Below, piece after piece: positions 2,836 through 5,381 of a stretch of 5,381 nt of DNA (positions within the stretch are counted from its first letter, which is position 1; each line of letters starts with the position of its first letter). The notes beneath the pieces were generated by a model that was not told the origin of the DNA, did no database searches, and saw only the letters and a program-made list of their open reading frames with translations. This DNA comes from an uncultured Flavobacteriales bacterium (GTDB taxonomy: Bacteria > Bacteroidota > Bacteroidia > Flavobacteriales_D > Sanyastnellaceae): assembly GCA_937996585.1 (NCBI GenBank), contig CALKUW010000293.1, positions 1 through 5,381 of the forward strand, given 5' to 3'. Position numbers and translations under genes: made by a program.

Positions 2836-5381
2836 GTGACTCCGGGCTCCATCGTCCACTTCCGCAACCGTGACTGGGTGGTGCAACTGGTAGGCGGGGA
2901 TGACGTGGTGCTGCTGCGTCCGCTCACAGGCACGAGCGACGACGTGGTGGCCGTCCACCGACGCCTGTCGGAGCTTGTGGGCTACACGTTGCCTTCGGAG
3001 CGCATCTCGCCGTCGCAGTTTCCGCTTCCGACCGCGGACTCTGTGGGAGATGCCCAGAGCGTGCGTCTTTTATGGGAGGCGGCGCGACTTTTGCTGCGCG
3101 AGGGGGCGACGCCCTTCCGTGCCCTGGGGCGGGTGTCCGTGCGTCCCCGGACCTACCAGCTAGTACCCCTGATGATGGCCCTGCGGTTGGACCCCGTCCG
3201 CATGCTCATCGCGGACGACGTGGGCGTGGGCAAGACCATCGAGGCGGGCCTGATCGTGCGGGAGCTGTGGGAGCGGGGTGAGGTTCGCCGGTTCGCCGTT
3301 CTCTGCCCGCCGTATCTGTGTGACCAGTGGCAGAAGGAGCTGTTGGAGAAGTTCCACCTAGAGGCGGTGGTGGTCGGCTCGGGCACCATCGGGCAGCTGG
3401 AGCGCCGTTTGCCTCCGGGGCGCACCGTGTACGAGCACTATCCCGTCCAGGTCGTCAGCATCGACTTCGTCAAGCACGAACGGAACAAGCACACGTTCCT
3501 GTTGCGGCCGCCTGAACTGGTCATCGTGGACGAGGCGCACGGTTCTACGGGGGGTCGCGGCGCAGAGCAGCACCTGCGGTATGAGCTGCTCCGTGAGTTA
3601 TCCCGGGACCCCGGGCGGCACCTGATCCTCCTGACGGCCACCCCGCACAGTGGGATCCCTGAGGCGTTCCAGCGACTGCTGGGCCTGCTGAATCCGGAGT
3701 TCGAAAACTGGGATTTTACAGGGCTTGAAGAAGCCCGGCGGGCGATCCTCGCCCGGCACTTCGTGCAGCGAACGCGGAAGGACATCCAGGCGCGCTGGGA
3801 GTCCGAGCAGTGTTTCCCCAAGCGGGAAGCGGAGGACCGCACCTACGCGCTTTCGCCCACTTACCGTCGTCTTTTCGACGAGGTGTACGAATACTGCCAG
3901 GGGATCGTGCACAGCGGCGAGACTCTGGAAGCCCACCGCCGGCGAATGCGGTGGTGGAGTGCCCTGGTCCTGCTGCGCTGCGTCATGTCCAGCCCCAGGG
4001 CCGCCAAGGTGGCCCTCGAAAGGCGGCGGAGAGGGCAGGAGCCGCCGGCGGGCGAGGAGATCGATGACGCTTCACTCGTCTACGAGCCGGACAGCCGGAT
4101 CCCCACCGACGAGGTCCCCACTCCCCTCCTGAGCCAGGCGGAGACGGACCTGACCGACGCCGAGCAGAGACGGTTGCGGGAACTGCAGCGCATGGCCGAG
4201 GACATCTCGGAAGCTGAGGACAACAAGCTGAGGGAGTGCGTTCAGATCGTCCGCGAGCTCCTGCGCCACGGCTTTAACCCCGTGGTGTGGTGTTACTACG
4301 TGGAGACCGCTGAGTACGTCGCCGAGAGGCTCCAGGCAGCCCTGGCCGCAGGGACACCCGACGCGCGCGTCCTCTGTCTCACCGGAAGGGTGGGCGAGGA
4401 GGAGCGGCGGCTGAAGGTGGGAGAGTTCATGAGGGAGCCCGGCCATCGGGTACTGGTGGCTACCGACTGCCTCAGCGAGGGCATCAACCTCCAGAAGGGC
4501 TTCAACGCGGTGGTGCACTACGACCTCCCCTGGAACCCCAACCGGCTGGAGCAGCGGGAGGGGCGTGTGGACCGCTACGAGCAGGAAAGCCCCGTAGTGA
4601 GGGCCGTCCGCTTCTATGGGCGTGACAACCCCGTGGACGGGGCGGTGATCCGCGTGCTCCTGAACAAAGCTAAAGAGATCCGGGAGAGCCTCGGCACTTA
4701 CGTACCCGTGCCCGAGGAGCAACGTTCCGTGGTGGAGGCGCTGGTGCACGCCCTCTTCTTCGGTCGCGAGCGGCCCGGCCGCCAGCTCCAGCTGGCCCTG
4801 CAGCCGGACCCCGTGCCGGAGCTGCACGGCCGGTGGGAGCTCGACGCGCGCCGGGAGAAGGAGAGCCGCACCCGCTTCGCCCAGCACGCCCTCAAGCCGG
4901 AGGAGGTCCGTCGGGAGCTGGAGGCCACAGACCGGGTACTGGGCGACCCGGAGGCGGTGCGGAACTTCGTCCTGACGGCCTGCCAGAAACTTGGAGTGCA
5001 GGTACGCCAGAGTCGCCAGAATGGGGACGTGTGGGAAGTCGTCACGGAGGAGGGCGCTCTGCAGGGGATTCCTGAGGCAGTGCGCCGGGCGCTCCCCGCA
5101 GGCCGTCGGGGGCGGTGGGGGGTGACCTTCACGAGCCCCACCCCCCAGGCCGCGGAGTATTTGGGCCGTAATCACCCGTTCGTGACGACCTTGGCACGCT
5201 TCCTGTTCGAGCAGGCATTTTCTGGAGAACAACAAGCTGTGACCGCGCGTTGTGGGGCTATCCGTACGCGGGCCGTGAACCTGCTTACCGCGCTGTTTCT
5301 CCTCCGACCGCGGTTCCAGCTCCTGCAGCCGGAGCGACCGCCCCTGCTGGCGGAGGAAGTCCTGGTAGCCGGCTGGCAGGC
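2836..5381 (+). CDS. SNF2/RapA-like DEAH helicase of phage-defence type (3' end outside window)
   Basis: The frame is open from GTG 2836 to the edge, 848 codons without a stop. A small beta-rich N-terminal domain (about 1-55) precedes a complete superfamily 2 core. Lobe 1 has YQ at 107-108; Walker A DDVGVGKT at 127-134 (Lys133); motif Ia with QW at 164-165; DEAH at 232-235; TATPHSG at 267-273; and an HFVQRTRKDI segment at 308-317. A charged linker (about 400-450) leads to lobe 2: a GFNPVVWCYYVETAEYVAERL block near 480-500, motif V ATDCLSEGINLQKG at 542-555, and the arginine-finger motif QREGRVDR at 573-580. All catalytic residues are present, so it should be an active ATP-driven DNA translocase in the cytoplasm. 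The RDNPVDGAVIRVLL (596-609) and SLGTYVPVP (618-626) stretches resemble DISARM DrmD and the helicases of DUF1156/DUF499 defence loci; this link is from memory of the families. It is probably the first intact gene of an operon running rightward. A plain RapA-like housekeeping helicase is less likely. Confidence 0.9.
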   Translation, partial: MTPGSIVHFRNRDWVVQLVGGDDVVLLRPLTGTSDDVVAVHRRLSELVGYTLPSERISPSQFPLPTADSVGDAQSVRLLWEAARLLLREGATPFRALGRVSVRPRTYQLVPLMMALRLDPVRMLIADDVGVGKTIEAGLIVRELWERGEVRRFAVLCPPYLCDQWQKELLEKFHLEAVVVGSGTIGQLERRLPPGRTVYEHYPVQVVSIDFVKHERNKHTFLLRPPELVIVDEAHGSTGGRGAEQHLRYELLRELSRDPGRHLILLTATPHSGIPEAFQRLLGLLNPEFENWDFTGLEEARRAILARHFVQRTRKDIQARWESEQCFPKREAEDRTYALSPTYRRLFDEVYEYCQGIVHSGETLEAHRRRMRWWSALVLLRCVMSSPRAAKVALERRRRGQEPPAGEEIDDASLVYEPDSRIPTDEVPTPLLSQAETDLTDAEQRRLRELQRMAEDISEAEDNKLRECVQIVRELLRHGFNPVVWCYYVETAEYVAERLQAALAAGTPDARVLCLTGRVGEEERRLKVGEFMREPGHRVLVATDCLSEGINLQKGFNAVVHYDLPWNPNRLEQREGRVDRYEQESPVVRAVRFYGRDNPVDGAVIRVLLNKAKEIRESLGTYVPVPEEQRSVVEALVHALFFGRERPGRQLQLALQPDPVPELHGRWELDARREKESRTRFAQHALKPEEVRRELEATDRVLGDPEAVRNFVLTACQKLGVQVRQSRQNGDVWEVVTEEGALQGIPEAVRRALPAGRRGRWGVTFTSPTPQAAEYLGRNHPFVTTLARFLFEQAFSGEQQAVTARCGAIRTRAVNLLTALFLLRPRFQLLQPERPPLLAEEVLVAGWQ

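Noticed and set aside
4072..5235. Long minus-strand frame of 387 codons inside the helicase
   Set aside because: It is exactly antisense to a gene with all helicase motifs; it is rich in Leu, His, Gly and Pro with no recognisable domain, as expected of the codon-aligned opposite strand of a GC-rich gene.

Overview
The window is GC-rich DNA with a strong G/C bias at third codon positions, GTG as well as ATG starts, and purine-rich Shine-Dalgarno sites. This suggests a high-GC bacterium; a thermophilic Gram-positive of the Clostridia/Firmicutes type is plausible but is not proven by anything here. No rRNA, tRNA or CRISPR array was seen.

Layout, left to right. (1) Positions 1-213 hold a reading frame open to the left edge that I cannot identify. 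(2) Positions 226-1101 encode a 291-residue protein built almost wholly from a 13-residue repeat, consensus F-[ST]-P-x-E-A-x-x-W-x-x-x-G. A 165-bp in-frame tandem duplication inside it is still easy to see at DNA level. (3) Positions 1102-1392 are non-coding, contain several palindromes and inverted repeats, and hold what looks like a short scar of an IS3-type transposase C-terminus. (4) Positions 1393-1932 carry a hypothetical gene whose natural frame appears broken by one extra G in a G8 tract. (5) Positions about 1933-2835 are a gene graveyard: a truncated antisense DUF72 gene, then a 56-codon piece that looks like the extreme N-terminus of a second large helicase of the DUF3883 type. (6) From 2836 to the right edge runs a large intact SNF2/RapA-like helicase, open at the window end, of the kind that sits in phage-defence operons (DISARM DrmD-like and DUF1156/DUF499-type loci).

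Taken together, the window looks like the edge of a defence island. One well-preserved helicase begins an operon running off to the right, while the DNA to its left is a mosaic of decayed fragments and an unusual repeat protein. No complete new system can be demonstrated from this window. The best candidates for novelty are the W/GF repeat protein, the hypothetical gene with the G8 frameshift, and the relic of a second helicase next to the intact one.
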